Shown in pieces: positions 37,001-48,333 of a stretch of 64,000 nucleotides of DNA. Source of the DNA: Jacaranda mimosifolia (taxonomy: Eukaryota; Streptophyta; Magnoliopsida; Lamiales; Bignoniaceae); assembly GCA_018894105.1 (NCBI GenBank), contig CM032121.1, positions 3,163,507 through 3,227,506 of the forward strand. Direction: 5' to 3'. The notes below the pieces were generated by a model that was given only the letters and a program-made list of their open reading frames with translations, was not told the origin of the DNA and did not search any database. Each line of letters begins with the position of its first letter. Positions within the stretch are counted from its first letter, which is position 1. The position numbers and the translations under genes are program-made.

Positions 37001-39166
37001 TCCGAACTTAAATCAGTTGGGAGACAAGGTCATAGACTGTCTAAATATCTAAGAATTATTAAGACTATGTCACAATACACTTAAGTTTGATAATGATGTT
37101 CATTATGCTTATAGTAAAGAAGATTGATGAAACGATAACTCAAGTTGTTTTATGACAGTGCTTTCGATTTGAATAAGAAGCCAGAACCTTAGCAATTATG
37201 CGATTAAGAATTCCTTGGCATTTTTCAGGTGAGTTAATACTCAGTAGTATGAGATTCCTTGTTGGGGAAAGAACTTATATAATCGCTAATATATCCTTAT
37301 TGTCTTATTTTAATTATGTTGAGACTTAATTGATGATGTTTGTTACTCTATAATGTCTATCAATTATTGATTCCAGTGATACTCTTGATAGCCACTTTGT
37401 CTCTTTCTCGTGATGCCTGAATTATACTCACTCAAGTTCCAAGTGTGTAAACGAGTCTTGAGAAAATAAATTGTTTATGAAAATAGTACTCCACATCGCC
37501 CTTTTTCACTCAGCGTTTTATTGATATTAATTAATGTCGCTTTATCCAAAATTGGCGATTGTGTTGAGGAAGCTAAAAAAGTGATTCTGAAATATAAGCT
37601 ATTATTGCCATGTTTATTTTTAAACCAGCATGGGGCTGAATTAGCAATTTCGTGTTGACATGGCAACTTGATGTGTTCAGTGAAATGCTGGACATGTTAT
37701 GTGATAACAGTGAAAGTGTTTAATACCCTTGGGGATGGGCCCTGGGGTCGGTTACGAAAGGCGACCGGGCGGAACGGACCGACGGTGACAGACCTTTCGG
37801 CTATTACCCGTGCACGATGCACACATAATCTCTACTCAGTAGGCTAGCTGGAGGTAGCTGTCTATGAGCGGGATCAAACATGTAGTTAGTCATGCCTAGT
37901 GAGTGATTAAGTGTCCGAGCCGATCACTCGGCACTGTGGAGGAATAAGGATTTTCGTGTTTTCGAAAGTGGAGTGATATGGTAGGAGAACCACCAACAAC
38001 AGAAGTGTGAAAGTGATTATTAATTTTATCTTACATTTGAAACTTGAATATTTGATACCAACTTAGTAATTTTTCAAGTGATATGTCGATCCCTTGTGGT
38101 CATAATCGTGATTTAAAATTCCTTTGTGAGAGTTAGTGAATTTGTGAAGTCTCATCATCGGTATGGGACGATGGTGAGATGGATCACTTTAAATTTTGAT
38201 TAAAATATTCTCTCATAGACCTTGGGAATAAATGTACCTCTACTTGTCTCTTACATAATGATTATGAAGTTGCTACCTTGTGGTTATTGTTAAATTATCT
38301 CACTAAGTCATTCGAACTTACGTTGTTATTATTGTTCTCCGTTCTTACCCCCAGATAAGAACAAGTGATGAAGACAAACTAGCCCCAGTCACACATGAGC
38401 CAATAAGAGTGATAGAAGTGCCAAGTGTGATTCGAGATATTTCAGCTCTGAAGTAAGTGTCTGATGGAGATGGTTGTGGGATTGCATTATTTTGTAAATT
38501 TTGAGAATCGTATTTTCTATTACAAGGATGACATGTGGCTTTGTGTGAGTAGCACCTCGGCCGGAAGTAGACGCCTCCCGGTCGGGGCGTCACATATACA
38601 TATATGCACTATTTTTTCCCTTTTTAGTTTTACTTGGTTTTGATAACTACTTTTTAATTTGTTTTTGTATTTTGATTAATTAATTTAGTTTTATTTATTC
38701 ATTATAAATTCTTTTTATTTGATTAATTAAATAACCCAAGTTTCTCTAAAATATCCCATTTTGATGTGTTACATAATATTTGTAGTTTTATCTCTATTTA
38801 TTATTTTTTATACTCAACAAGAATTTCTTAAACAATATTTTATATATTTCTTAACTTCTTCTTGATTTAATATAGAATATTCAAGCTAATAAAGGATCTT
38901 AGTTTTTGGATCAAAATAATTTTATTACTAAAGGATACTTTTGAAATAGTACATAATTTATATTTTTTATGTGGATTTACTTAACAAAAATGAATTAGAT
39001 CACAATTTGAAACTAAAGTCGTGGATCTTCTACAAGATAAAATTCAGAATAGATAAGATGTTCATATTTATTCTCCTCATTATAAAAAATTAGTTGTATA
39101 TTTACATTTTTTTTAATTTAATTTAGTTACGTAAATATACCATGCACAACACGCAATTTACGCTAG
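34041..39166 (+). mobile_element. Helitron with a nested solo LTR
   Basis: It starts A|TCTATACTATTATATATAG and ends CTAG|T. The right unit has the flanks joined without it near 51917-51934 (AATAAGGCATATATAT, then CCACAAACTATATGG), so it inserted after the segmental duplication. A second copy of the 5' terminus starts at 34497, again in A|TC context. The subterminal hairpin (ATGCACAACACGCA region, 39140-39154) is poor. Without the LTR the element is about 2.26 kb. No helicase gene. Confidence 0.8.
35734..38594 (+). mobile_element. Solo LTR 2, 2.86 kb
   Basis: It opens TGTAACACACC and closes GGGGCGTCACA. The flanks are TATAC on both sides (35729-35733 and 38595-38599), a perfect 5-bp duplication. 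Order and content match solo LTR 1, including the GC-rich centre (36130-36660) and the GGGCCCTGGG segment near 37740. It lies inside the Helitron at 34041-39166 and is therefore the younger of the two. No internal genes. Confidence 0.88.
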
Positions 39167-40829
39167 TATATATATAACCACAAACTATATGGTAATGTGT
39201 TGTAATTAATCCCTTTAAGATTAATGGGTCATGAAATAATGATGAATGACTATGAATAAAGCTAATTGGGAAGTGCATATAAGCAAACCAAACTTGTAAA
39301 ATTAGTTAATTTGCCCAAGCTTGTAAAATTAGTGCATACATGTGATCACTTAATTGTACTTGTTTCAGGGGTTCAACCACATAATTAGTTCGTGATGACG
39401 AGGTTCCTTTGACAAATTTGACTTCACAAGTAAAACACTCAAAATATTTTATACGCATAGCTTATTTCTGAATGAAAAAATAAAAAATAAAAAAATTAAA
39501 TTAAAATAAAAAATTCGACGTAATTATTTCCACCCCGTATGAAGTAAAGTATATATATACATATATATGCATATAAATATATCTGTCGACTTTTTAAATT
39601 AATTGTTTCTTTCCTTCAATTGGCGGGCTTATGGGTAATTTAGATATATTCTTATATATAACAAATAAAATTGATGAAAAAATAAATAAAAGTGGAAAAT
39701 ATAAAGAGAAAATACTATAAGAGAGGCTCATTAGTTATAAGAAATATTATTAGTTATTTAAATCCAACATAATACAGGTATTTTAAATTCATGTATTTCC
39801 TAACTATAAAAAGAAAAAATTAAAAGGGAGGCATTTGACTTCGTCACGCAAATATATTCCTTGCTGTTCCTTAGGGTTTCATCATCAGACCGCCCACTTT
39901 AATTTTTTCTCCCTTGGCATACATGCAAAAGTTCCTTTAAAGCAACTTCGCAAAAAAAGTGCATCCTAATTGTATCCCAAACTTGAGTTTCTTGGAGACC
40001 CATTTAAATTTTTTATTTCAATTGATATTTAATCTTCATATCTCCAAAGGAGAATGGAAGTTTTTATTTATTTTTTATTTTTTTGTAAACATATATGGAA
40101 TTTGTTAGAATTTGAACTTCAAACCTCATACAGATAAGTGTAAGAATGATATCATTAAATTAATTGATTACTTGGAATAAAAGATGAAGTATCAAGGTTA
40201 GAGAGGTTTTTTGATTTAATTAGTTGTGTTCAATTGTATTTCTTAGATGCATTATGCAGTGTAAAATTGATGCCTTTTCGATGATATTTGCTAAAAATTA
40301 GAGGAATTAAGTTCGGCATGTGAGATTTTAATATTTTGAGTCAAATAAGAAATTAACTCCCTCTATAAGAGAAGTTGATAGGATCGGGGTAGGATCCATA
40401 TTGAATTAATTATATATCGTGCAAACGGTAAGGTAAAATATCAATTAAAATAGATGATCTAAAATGTTTTGAATTGCCTTCATCAATCTCCATTTTTAAT
40501 CCTTTATAACGTGCAACATTTGTTATTTAACTTTATTAATGTATTTCTTCACTTCAGTGTCAAGTATATGTAATTAATCTATAATTAAATATTTAAAAAA
40601 TAGAGGTTTTATATCTAATATTTATTCATGATATAAAATAGGAGATGCATCTCTTTCTGTTCTAGATATTGAATCAAATACATACGTAACTTCCATTTAT
40701 ACAACCTTAATTTGTGCCTACGTAATCATCTTGCATGCCCTCTTTATATAAACCCCCAACCCTCTCCTCATTTCTTGAATATTCTACTACTTATCATCAC
40801 ACAAATATCCTCACATCCTCACAACAACC
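39167..40829 (+). promoter_or_regulatory. Upstream region and promoter of plastid-type gene 1
   Basis: This matches 51935-53530 in the right unit. Close to the gene are TACGTAATCATC (40719-40730), a TATA element TTTATATAAACCCCC (40743-40757) and a CA-rich leader (ACAACAACC) that puts the ATG in a strong plant context. Confidence 0.6.
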
Positions 40830-41342
40830 ATGGAGGCAACCACCTTCTTACCATCATCCATTCCTAGGTTACCCCAAAGGCAATTCTTCAAGAACCCCTC
40901 CTCAAGAAACAACCTTATCAACATCAAAAAACTCACGATCAATGCAAAAGAAGCAGATGATAAAGGAAACTCCATCGATGAAAACATGATAGTCCTCAAA
41001 ATGCGGATCAAGAACCTGAAGGTGTTAGAATCCAGCAACAACGGTCAAGGGGAGGCAACACCACTCTCTAACAACAACGGTCAAGGGGAGGCAACACCAC
41101 TCTCTTCGGATTGGAAGGAATGGGAGAAGAAACTCTTTACAAGATACCATGAGGGCGTTTGCGACTCCGTGGAATTGTTGCAGTCGTACTTGATGAATAC
41201 GAGGCCGAGTGTGGCTCTGGGAATGTTGGCGTTGGTCGCGATGAGTGTTCCTCTGTCGACTTCTGTTGTCTTTGTTAATGCGTTGAAGGTGGCTAGAGGG
41301 TTACTAGCTGGTTGTCACGTGTGTATAGATATTGATTTTTAG
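40830..41342 (+). CDS. Plastid-type single-helix protein, gene 1 (170 aa)
   Basis: I do not recognise a named family. Residues 1-40 are rich in S, T, R, N and K with few acids (MEATTFLPSSIPRLPQRQFF), as in a chloroplast transit peptide. Residues 50-68 could form a short helix. After a Gly/Asn/Ser linker comes SDWKEWEKK (93-101), then a conserved-looking segment up to NTRPSVALG. One hydrophobic helix spans about 127-149, and the end is GCHVCIDIDF. The start is the first ATG, in the context ACCATGGAG. It differs from gene 2 mainly by a 12-residue insertion at about 71-90, caused by a 36-base tandem duplication (41037-41105). Likely a plastid membrane protein, by inference from the N-terminus and helix. 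The gene has no intron in this frame. A truncated PILS gene follows 3.2 kb downstream. Confidence 0.7.
   Translation: MEATTFLPSSIPRLPQRQFFKNPSSRNNLINIKKLTINAKEADDKGNSIDENMIVLKMRIKNLKVLESSNNGQGEATPLSNNNGQGEATPLSSDWKEWEKKLFTRYHEGVCDSVELLQSYLMNTRPSVALGMLALVAMSVPLSTSVVFVNALKVARGLLAGCHVCIDIDF
41037..41105 (+). repeat. 36-base coding tandem duplication
   Basis: A 33-base string is present twice (41037-41069 and 41073-41105), exactly in frame, adding 12 residues (NNNGQGEATPLS) to gene 1. Gene 2 has one copy. Confidence 0.9.
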
Positions 41343-41447
41343 CCTTTTCTTTTTTCTTTTCTTTTTTTTGTGGGGAAGGAGGGAGGGGGGGGGGGGGGGG
41401 GGGGTGGGGGGAGAAGAAGAATTGTGTGCTTGATATATATATATTAT

Positions 41448-41680
41448 AGTTTTTAAATGTCTGTATATTTCATTTCACAGATACATTATACATATATATA
41501 TATGAAAATATATATTGTGTGCTTGATATATATATATATATTACAGTTTTTAAACGTCTGTATATTTCATTTCACAGATACATTATATATATATATGAAA
41601 ATATATATATATTATATAGTTTTTGAAACGTCTGTATATTTCATTTCACAAATACATCATATATATATATGTGTGTGTGT
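41448..41680. repeat. Threefold repeat in the 3' region of gene 1
   Basis: The string GTCTGTATATTTCATTTCAC recurs at about 41458, 41556 and 41629, each followed by ATACAT and TA runs. The right unit has it once (about 54138). Confidence 0.8.
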
Positions 41681-42438
41681 GTGAGGAAATTAATATATAT
41701 TTTTGATAGAGGGACGGTACGTAGAAAAAGTGGAAGTTTCTTGCTTTATTTACATCAAATTTTTGGTGCAAGATATTCTTTTGCACCAGAAAGTTTTGAT
41801 TGATTTTTAATACTGTGTGAGGTATAATTTGAGAAAAATATCTTTTCTTGTCATAAAAGATTATTTTTTATAAAAAAAGTAAACAGCAATACATATTTTT
41901 TGTCATAAATAAGATCACAATTAACATCGTTAAGTTACGAGTGCCATCTTTGATCATTAATATTTAACCACTGCTACTACAAAAATGATTTTGCAATTGA
42001 AAAATCATTACCAATTTTACATTAAAAAATAAAAAGAAAAAGAGAAACCCTCAATAAATAGGAGCGGCTGCCCAGCTTTTTTATTTCCTTTTTCCACTTA
42101 AAACATGAGAAAAATGTCCATCGATCTTACCATATTAATAGGATCTTTAGGTCCAAAGTTTTGAAGGATCAGTACTAGTTACCCTAATATTGATGGAAGT
42201 TCAGTATTATAATATGACATGGAACAAAATTCATTAGGATCATATAATGTGCATCTTGATTTCTGAGTAAATTTGGGCTGGAATAAATTTCACATATGGG
42301 ATTAGGTTGGGGGCCCAAAAATGCGGTCCCGTCCATCTAACAATGGGCTTCTTTATCTTCAATAAATCACATTCATTATTCACATGAATACATACTTTTC
42401 GTCTAAAAAAGAGTTATATAAACATCATTAGGTTAGAG

Positions 42439-42560
42439 TGTCATATGCCGAGTGATCTAGTAGCATAAATCTCCCACATAATATGAGAGTTTAAGAATTT
42501 GACCATGAACGGATTCCTAATGCGCATGCGTGTGTATAAATTAAAAAAAATAAAAAAAAA
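42439..42560 (+). mobile_element. SINE family 1, plus strand, shared by both units
   Basis: It starts near GCCGAGTGATCTAGTAGC (box A region), has CTCCCACATAATATG and ends GTGTGTATAAATT plus an A-rich tail. The right unit has the same SINE at 54945-55060, so it predates the duplication. Confidence 0.65.
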
Positions 42561-42562
42561 GT

Positions 42563-42678
42563 TTTTATTTATTTATTTATACACGCAAACCCATATCAGG
42601 AGCTCCTTAGGGTTCGAACTCCTTATCTCCACATTATGTGGGAGACTTATGTCACTGAGCCATAGACCACTTGGCAAA
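42563..42678 (-). mobile_element. SINE family 1, minus strand, left unit only
   Basis: On the minus strand it reads GCCAAGTGGTCTATGGCTCA (box A) and GGAGTTCGAACCC (box B), then GTGTATAAATAAATAA. It is the best preserved family 1 copy in the window. It is absent from the right unit, so it inserted after the duplication, tail to tail with the older SINE. Confidence 0.72.
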
Positions 42679-42789
42679 AAAGAAGTTAAGAGTGTCATCT
42701 TTCATCATTTAATTTAAACTAACTAACAAAAAGAATGATGTTGCAATTAAAAAGATCATTACAAATTTTACATTAAAAAGAAAAATAAA

Positions 42790-43160
42790 AGATGATTGTT
42801 TGAATGAGTTTATAAGTTTTTCAAAACATCTTATAAGAAGTCAAAAAAATGTTTGATAAATTCTTTGAAAAAATAGTTTATAAGTTCCATATATAAGATG
42901 TTAGGATTTTATAATTTTTTTTTTATAGATAAGATGTTTTTAATTTATTAATTTTTAATATCTTAACAAATTCCATTGATTTTAATTATAAAATTATCAT
43001 TATTATTATTAATATTGTGTAAGCTCCATAATCTTATTATATTTAAATATTTTAAAGATTTATTTATAAAATAAAATCTTAACATCTTATAAGTTCCAAA
43101 ATTATTCTATAAAATATAAAAATTTATAAAATCTTTTAAATAAGTTTAGACACACACCAA
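42790..43160. mobile_element. PIF/Tourist-like MITE, left unit copy
   Basis: A TTATAAG-rich element with GATTGTTTGAATGAGTTTATAA at the left and AATAAGTTTAGACACACACC at the right. It is the counterpart of 55176-55530 and related to the MITE at 47806-48086. Ends are decayed here. Confidence 0.55.
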
Positions 43161-43836
43161 CAAATTGCCCTAATCGACAAATTATGAATATAAAAATAAA
43201 AACAACAATTGAACTAGAGAATGCAATTGAATTGATCGAGCTTTAATGAAATCTACAACTTTTTTCTAATTCAACCAATTTGTCATGAGTAGAAATCCCA
43301 GCAAAATATGATCAAGAGTCGAGATGCAGTTCTACAAGTAAAAAAACAGAAAGCCATTAATTGTGAAACAAAAAAAAAGTTTTGAGGTCCAATTTGAAAG
43401 TAAACAAAATATCCAAGGGTTAATAATGAATTATATTGTTTGTTAAGCACCTTCAATTATTTGGACAGCGATGCGCTTTGCCAACCATTTTATTTTCGTA
43501 CGGACTCCTAAATCAAATAATAATAATAAAAAAAGACATTATTAAATAAATAACGTAAGTGTCGTCTTAGAAAATGGTCTCATAGAATCCATGTCAGCCT
43601 ATGACTCTAACGCACTGTAGACCTCAGGATAAGTCTGCTACCGTCTTCAATTTGAACTATTGTCGTTTTTCAATTCCCACTGTAAGTCGCTCTCTCTGGA
43701 CTCCATGTGTGTGTGTGTGTGTTTTCTTTTCTTTTTTCTTCTTTTTAATGTGCCGGTAGGTAAATACATAAAGGCTGTGGATTTGCATTCATTCTCTCTT
43801 CTTCACGAAATTCTGCCGGAAATATAGAAGAGAAAC

Positions 43837-44235
43837 GGGGTGCTTGGTTTTATTTTCAGACCCCTTTTCATTTTCATTCGAAAATAAAAATTAAAAACTA
43901 TCACATTTTTCTTATTTTCACTCAAACTATTCATATTTTCAATTTCAAACTTTTTTTAAATTTACCATATCATCCTATTATCATATTAATTAAATTTAAA
44001 TTTGATTTGACATAAAGTATCAACTATCATTTTAAAATTAATAAAATATACATATTTTTAAACATAAAAAAATATAAATCAACCATCTTTTCAATTCTAT
44101 ACATATTTTAATCATTACTTACCAACAAATCATCCAAACACATTTTCATTTCCATTTCAAATCTATAACTAACTTTTCAACTTTAAAAAATGGCTAGAAA
44201 GTGGAAAGGGCTCTAGAAATAAAACCAAAAGGGCC
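43837..44235. mobile_element. MITE in the leader region of the PILS fragment
   Basis: An insert of about 400 bases present only in the left unit. It begins GGGGTGCTTGGTTTTATTT, and its right end read in reverse is GGGCCCTTTTGGTTTTATTT. The right unit joins the flanks near 56205-56215. A related AT-rich body recurs at about 62860-63420. I cannot fix the target duplication. Confidence 0.6.
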
Positions 44236-44500
44236 CTTTGTTTTTCTTGCGGAATTTTCTGTTTTAATGTATGCTGTATTACGGGTTTTTATTATAATAT
44301 AATGCAGTAATTCGATTGGGGTTCTGTTCCGGATTTGCCTTGGAATAGTGTCGGCTAGAACTTGAAATTGCCCTTGATCTAAATTACAGAAATTCTGGAA
44401 ACCCTTTTCATAAAGTTCCAATCTTGATTAGCGTTTGAGAATTTCCTGGGTTTGTAACGAAGCTTTGTGGGAGGGTTCCTGGGATTTTTCCTGTTACAAT

Positions 44501-44854
44501 ATGGATTCACTTTCTGTCCAAAAACAAGCCGACATGCGGTCCGCAAAAGACAATCTTATTCTCTCCGTTCTTCCGTTGTTGAAACTTATCTGTCTGGCTG
44601 TTATTGGGTTATTTCTTGGCCACCCGAAAACTCAACTTATTCCAAGAGCCAACTTCAAGCTTCTTAGCAAGCTTGTTTTTGCGTTGTTCTTGCCATGTCT
44701 GATCTTCATTCATCTCGGGGAAACTATAACTCTCAAGAATTTTGTCCGGTACCTGTTAATGTTATTCTTAGTACTGCTATTGGCTGTGTGTTGGGGTAAT
44801 TCGTAGCGAAAATATGCCGGCCTCCTCCAGAATATTTTAGGTTTACTGTTATTA
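44501..44854 (+). pseudogene. Truncated PILS auxin-carrier pseudogene
   Basis: The first 83 codons (MDSLSVQKQADMRSAKDNLI onward) match the full gene at 56506. Then a 10-base deletion at about 44750 shifts the frame, and the shifted frame stops at 44806. Independently, the original frame has a T-to-A change that makes TAA at about 44795. Homology to the full gene ends at 44854, inside codon 122, where the next duplicated unit begins. The fragment lacks most of the ten-helix carrier fold and the GNTGNLPLA motif, so it cannot be a working carrier. The leader also holds a 400-base MITE. Confidence 0.9.
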
Positions 44855-45103
44855 AAGTAGAATAAAAGATAGATATCAGGTTAATTAGAGAAAACTTTTA
44901 ATTTAGTTGTCTGGAATAGTATTTATAAAATGCATTACGCAATATATTCTGTGAACACATCTTTCTCGCCTCTTCTAGGCACTCAAAGGAATTAGATTTA
45001 GCCAATGAAGTTTCCTTTTGAGTCAGACAAGAATTAAACTTTTTTCAAGAAAAGTGGATAAGTTCGAGATAGATTCACATTGAATTAATAATTAATCTTT
45101 TAT

Positions 45104-45142
<39 letters not shown>

Positions 45143-45484
45143 CTATAAGGTGAATAAAATATTAACTGAAAGATATTCAAAGTATTTTGGACTTCGTACC
45201 GTCATCAATTTTTTTTTTTTTTTTTATCGTTTATTCCTATTTAATTTTATATTATTAGTTCAATGTTAAATATATGTGATTTAGAAATAAGTTATGATAT
45301 GAAATAGAGGATGGTATCTTTCTATCCAAAATACAAACTTGAATACATGCGCCAGTTTAATTTATACAACTTAATTTGCATCTACACATTCATCTCGCAT
45401 GCTCTCTTATATAAACTCCCAACCCCTCCTCTCATTTCTTGATCATTAATCTACTACTTATCATCACTCAATCCTCACATCCTC
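44852..45484 (+). promoter_or_regulatory. Second duplicated promoter of the truncated plastid-type gene
   Basis: The segment matches 27361-27959. It opens at the duplication junction and ends with a TATA element (CTTATATAAACTCCC, about 45407-45421) upstream of the ATG. Confidence 0.6.
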
Positions 45485-45574
45485 ATGGAGGCAACCACTT
45501 TCTTATCATCATCGTCGTCATCGTCATCATTATCCATTCCTATATATTATTCTTCCAAACTTTACTTGAAATAA
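45485..45574 (+). pseudogene. 5' fragment of the plastid-type gene, right unit
   Basis: The frame starts MEATTFLSSSSSSSSLSIP and stops after 29 residues. It is the direct counterpart of 27960-28070. The serine run is of different length and the text after it has shifted frame between the two copies, so the peptide is not conserved. Confidence 0.6.
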
Positions 45575-45976
45575 TTCTAATCCCTTCTATTGGCACATAT
45601 TAATTTGAGCATTAGAGGACATTCATTAAAGAGCAACTTTAATAGTATTATTTTATTTTAAATTAGATCTCACACACAAAACGTGTAACGCTTTTAATTG
45701 ATCAAGGATGATTTGTTGACTAGAGTCGACTGCATCCAATAGTAGGGAAAGATCATATTTGGTTGATCACCTGTATTTATTCATACCTATAAAGCTATAC
45801 TTATTCATTTATTTGTTTATTTCGATATATATGAAATAGTATTTGATCATATTCACACACAATTAATTTATTTTTTAATATTAAAAAAATTTATTCATAT
45901 TGAAATTAAAAAAGGTAAGAGGAAATCAGAACTCAGATTCTCTATAGCAACCTGGAATTATATATCTATATATATA

Positions 45977-47586
45977 GGGCTTGTTTGCTTGATATCATAG
46001 GACTGGATGTGATTGATAAGCGTATGATTCATTATTTGAAAAATATATCTATATTTTGTTTGTTTTCTTTGATTACTGATTTGGATTGTAACTTATGATA
46101 AATGTGAAATATCAATTTTATCCCCAATATTCTTTTAATAATTAAACTATCTTCATTATGTGTTTGGATAATTTCTTCATTCGATATATTAATCCTAATG
46201 TTTTTAACCTTATCACACCAAGGGGGTGTGATACATAATCCCAATACTTTAGGATAAGATACCGGGCTTTTTATTAATTAAGGGCTTTAATTATGCTAAC
46301 CAAACATTTAATTACATTGAATTATATGGCCAAGTTTAGTTGGATTTTAAACTTATTCCTTGATAACTTATCCCATGATAAGTTGTGTGATTATTAACTA
46401 TAGTAGTATTGTTTGGTATGCATGATTGTTTGTAAATATACCCACGTGATTGTTGTTTGATTGGAGGTATAATAATCCTTGTCATTTGATTGTTTTATTA
46501 AATGACCATGCTATCCTTTAGCTTAAAAAAGATAAACAATTCATTCTCTTCTTTTTTTTTTTCCACAAATTATATTTGCAATGAATAGTTGTGGAGACAC
46601 GTTCACTTTTTTAAAATTATTCTCCTTCCCTATTTTTATTGATTTAGTCACTTCTAAAAGTTTTAATAGAAGGAATCTAATCCATAATTTTTAATTTATT
46701 TTTATAATTTTTCAAAAACATTAATTTATAAAATTAATAAATTAGAATAAAAATAAATTAACTTTTTTATAGTTATGATATGTGTAAATATAATATTTGG
46801 ATCAGTTTAATAATTTTCCAATATTAATAGCTTGACTTATTTATTTATTTTTTCATTTTTTGAAATTACTAAGTCAAAATAAATTAAATTGTTTTAATAT
46901 AATTCAAAATTATTAAATTTTAATTTATAATGTAAGTTCAGAATCAATAATTTCATTTCATAAAAGTATCATATATAATCCATTTTGTTAATTTTCTTAA
47001 ATTATTAATTTAAAATAAACAAGTTATTACTTATAATTTCCAAAATTATTAATTATTAATTTATTTTTATAAATTGAAAGGCCTTATTGATTATTAATCT
47101 ATAATTTACCCTCATTATCCATAATTATTTTTTATAATTTTCAAATAATATTATAATTATTCAAGATAGTAATAAAAAATAATTCATTTTATAATAATTT
47201 TTCTTCACATAACTATTCAAAAATAGTTTCATAATTTTATAATTACAGAAAAATATGAAATTATTTATAATAATTTCATTTCTCAAAAAAATTATTTTAT
47301 AATTTAGGCATTCTTGTAATTTGCCAAAAAAATTTAAGGGCCAATTGGACTTTTTGCTAAAATGGATCAAATGGGATAAATAATCCAAGGGGTTGAGGTG
47401 AGTTTATTAATATCAAGAATTGGGTTTATATATACGGGCTTGATGATAAAATACGGGTCCGTGTGTATACAATCATACGAACCAAACATTGGATTAAGTG
47501 TGATAATTTTTCCTAATCCTATCGAATCCCACCAACCAAACATGGCCTATATCTATTATGCACAATCATACCAAGCAAACAAGCCC
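45977..47586. mobile_element. DNA transposon with perfect 15-bp inverted ends, 1.61 kb
   Basis: Both ends read GGGCTTGTTTGCTTG (left at 45977; right end as its reverse complement). The flanks are ATA on each side (45974-45976, 47587-47589). The left unit lacks it. Inside are further CCAAACA/TGTTTGG strings, so smaller elements may be nested. No transposase frame is visible. A 3-bp duplication and GGG...TGTTTG ends suggest PIF/Harbinger, but ATA is not the usual TWA site. Confidence 0.65.
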
Positions 47587-47774
47587 ATAAGAAGAAGAAA
47601 ATCTTAACAAATGTGCATAAATCTTGTTCAAGATGAACCAAATTTTACAAAATTAAATTTATGGATCTATAAAAATTCAAAAAATATAAAATATGAAAGA
47701 CATATATGTTACAATCTTCTTTTTCTCATTTGTCTAGTGATTGATATTTTGCACACGATAGGTATAGACCGGTT

Positions 47775-48333
47775 CTCGTTGTGGCTCCGGCTGAAGAACA
47801 ACTAAGAAGGTGTTTGGGTGAGTTTATAACCTCCAAAAAAATATCTTATAAAATGTTTAAGGGTTTATAAGTTGATAAAAAGTATTTGATAATTTTTTTT
47901 AAAAAAAAGAGCTTATAAGATTCTAAAATAAGATGTTAGTAGCTTATAGGCTCTTTTAAAAAAAGTAAAGAGACCCTAACTTAATTTTTAAGATCTTAAG
48001 AAGCTCCTTTATTTTTAACCATTTTTTAAGCTTATAAGATGTTAGATCTTATAAGATATTTTAAATAAGTTTAAGCAAACACCCTCTAAAGCATGTTGCC
48101 TCTGACACATCTGGTAATAGATCTGGTAACAAAAATATATTGTTAGAATTGCTGAGAATACCATTAATATTACAAGTATATATCGTAAAATCTCGTACAT
48201 CTAGGATTCTCCAATGCTCGTTCATCAATACCATAATACACCCAGACAATGTTATAGCCAGAAGAATGAGGCACAAGCACATCGCTAGGACCAACATAGC
48301 CAAAGAGTCAAATTTATATTGTTGCTCGGCCAT
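47775..48333 (-). pseudogene. Two-helix gene copy F, frameshifted and split by a MITE
   Basis: The N-terminus is intact: MAEQQYKFDSLAM, first helix, then MNEHWRILDVRDF. A 4-base insertion (extra TATA near 48179-48182, compared with copy E) then shifts the frame at about residue 51, before the second helix. Further on, a 281-base MITE (47806-48086) splits the tail; the last codons lie at about 47775-47805. The leader and the first part of the promoter are kept (TATA-like text at 48390-48400). Copy E in the left unit has neither lesion. E and F were thus broken independently after the duplication. Confidence 0.8.
47806..48086. mobile_element. PIF/Tourist-like MITE inside copy F
   Basis: The ends are GAAGGTGTTTGGG and, read in reverse, GAGGGTGTTTGC. 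TAA lies on both sides (47803-47805, 48087-48089). The empty site is seen in copy E, where AACTAAAGCATG reads through. The 3-bp TAA duplication is characteristic of PIF/Harbinger MITEs. The body is rich in CTTATAAG. Confidence 0.85.

Larger units (their letters stand above)
41343..43836. other. 3' flank of plastid-type gene 1
   Basis: This matches 54008-56190 in the right unit. It holds a 20-base G run (41385-41404), a threefold repeat (41448-41680), two SINEs, and an old MITE. No further gene is seen before the PILS fragment. Confidence 0.55.
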
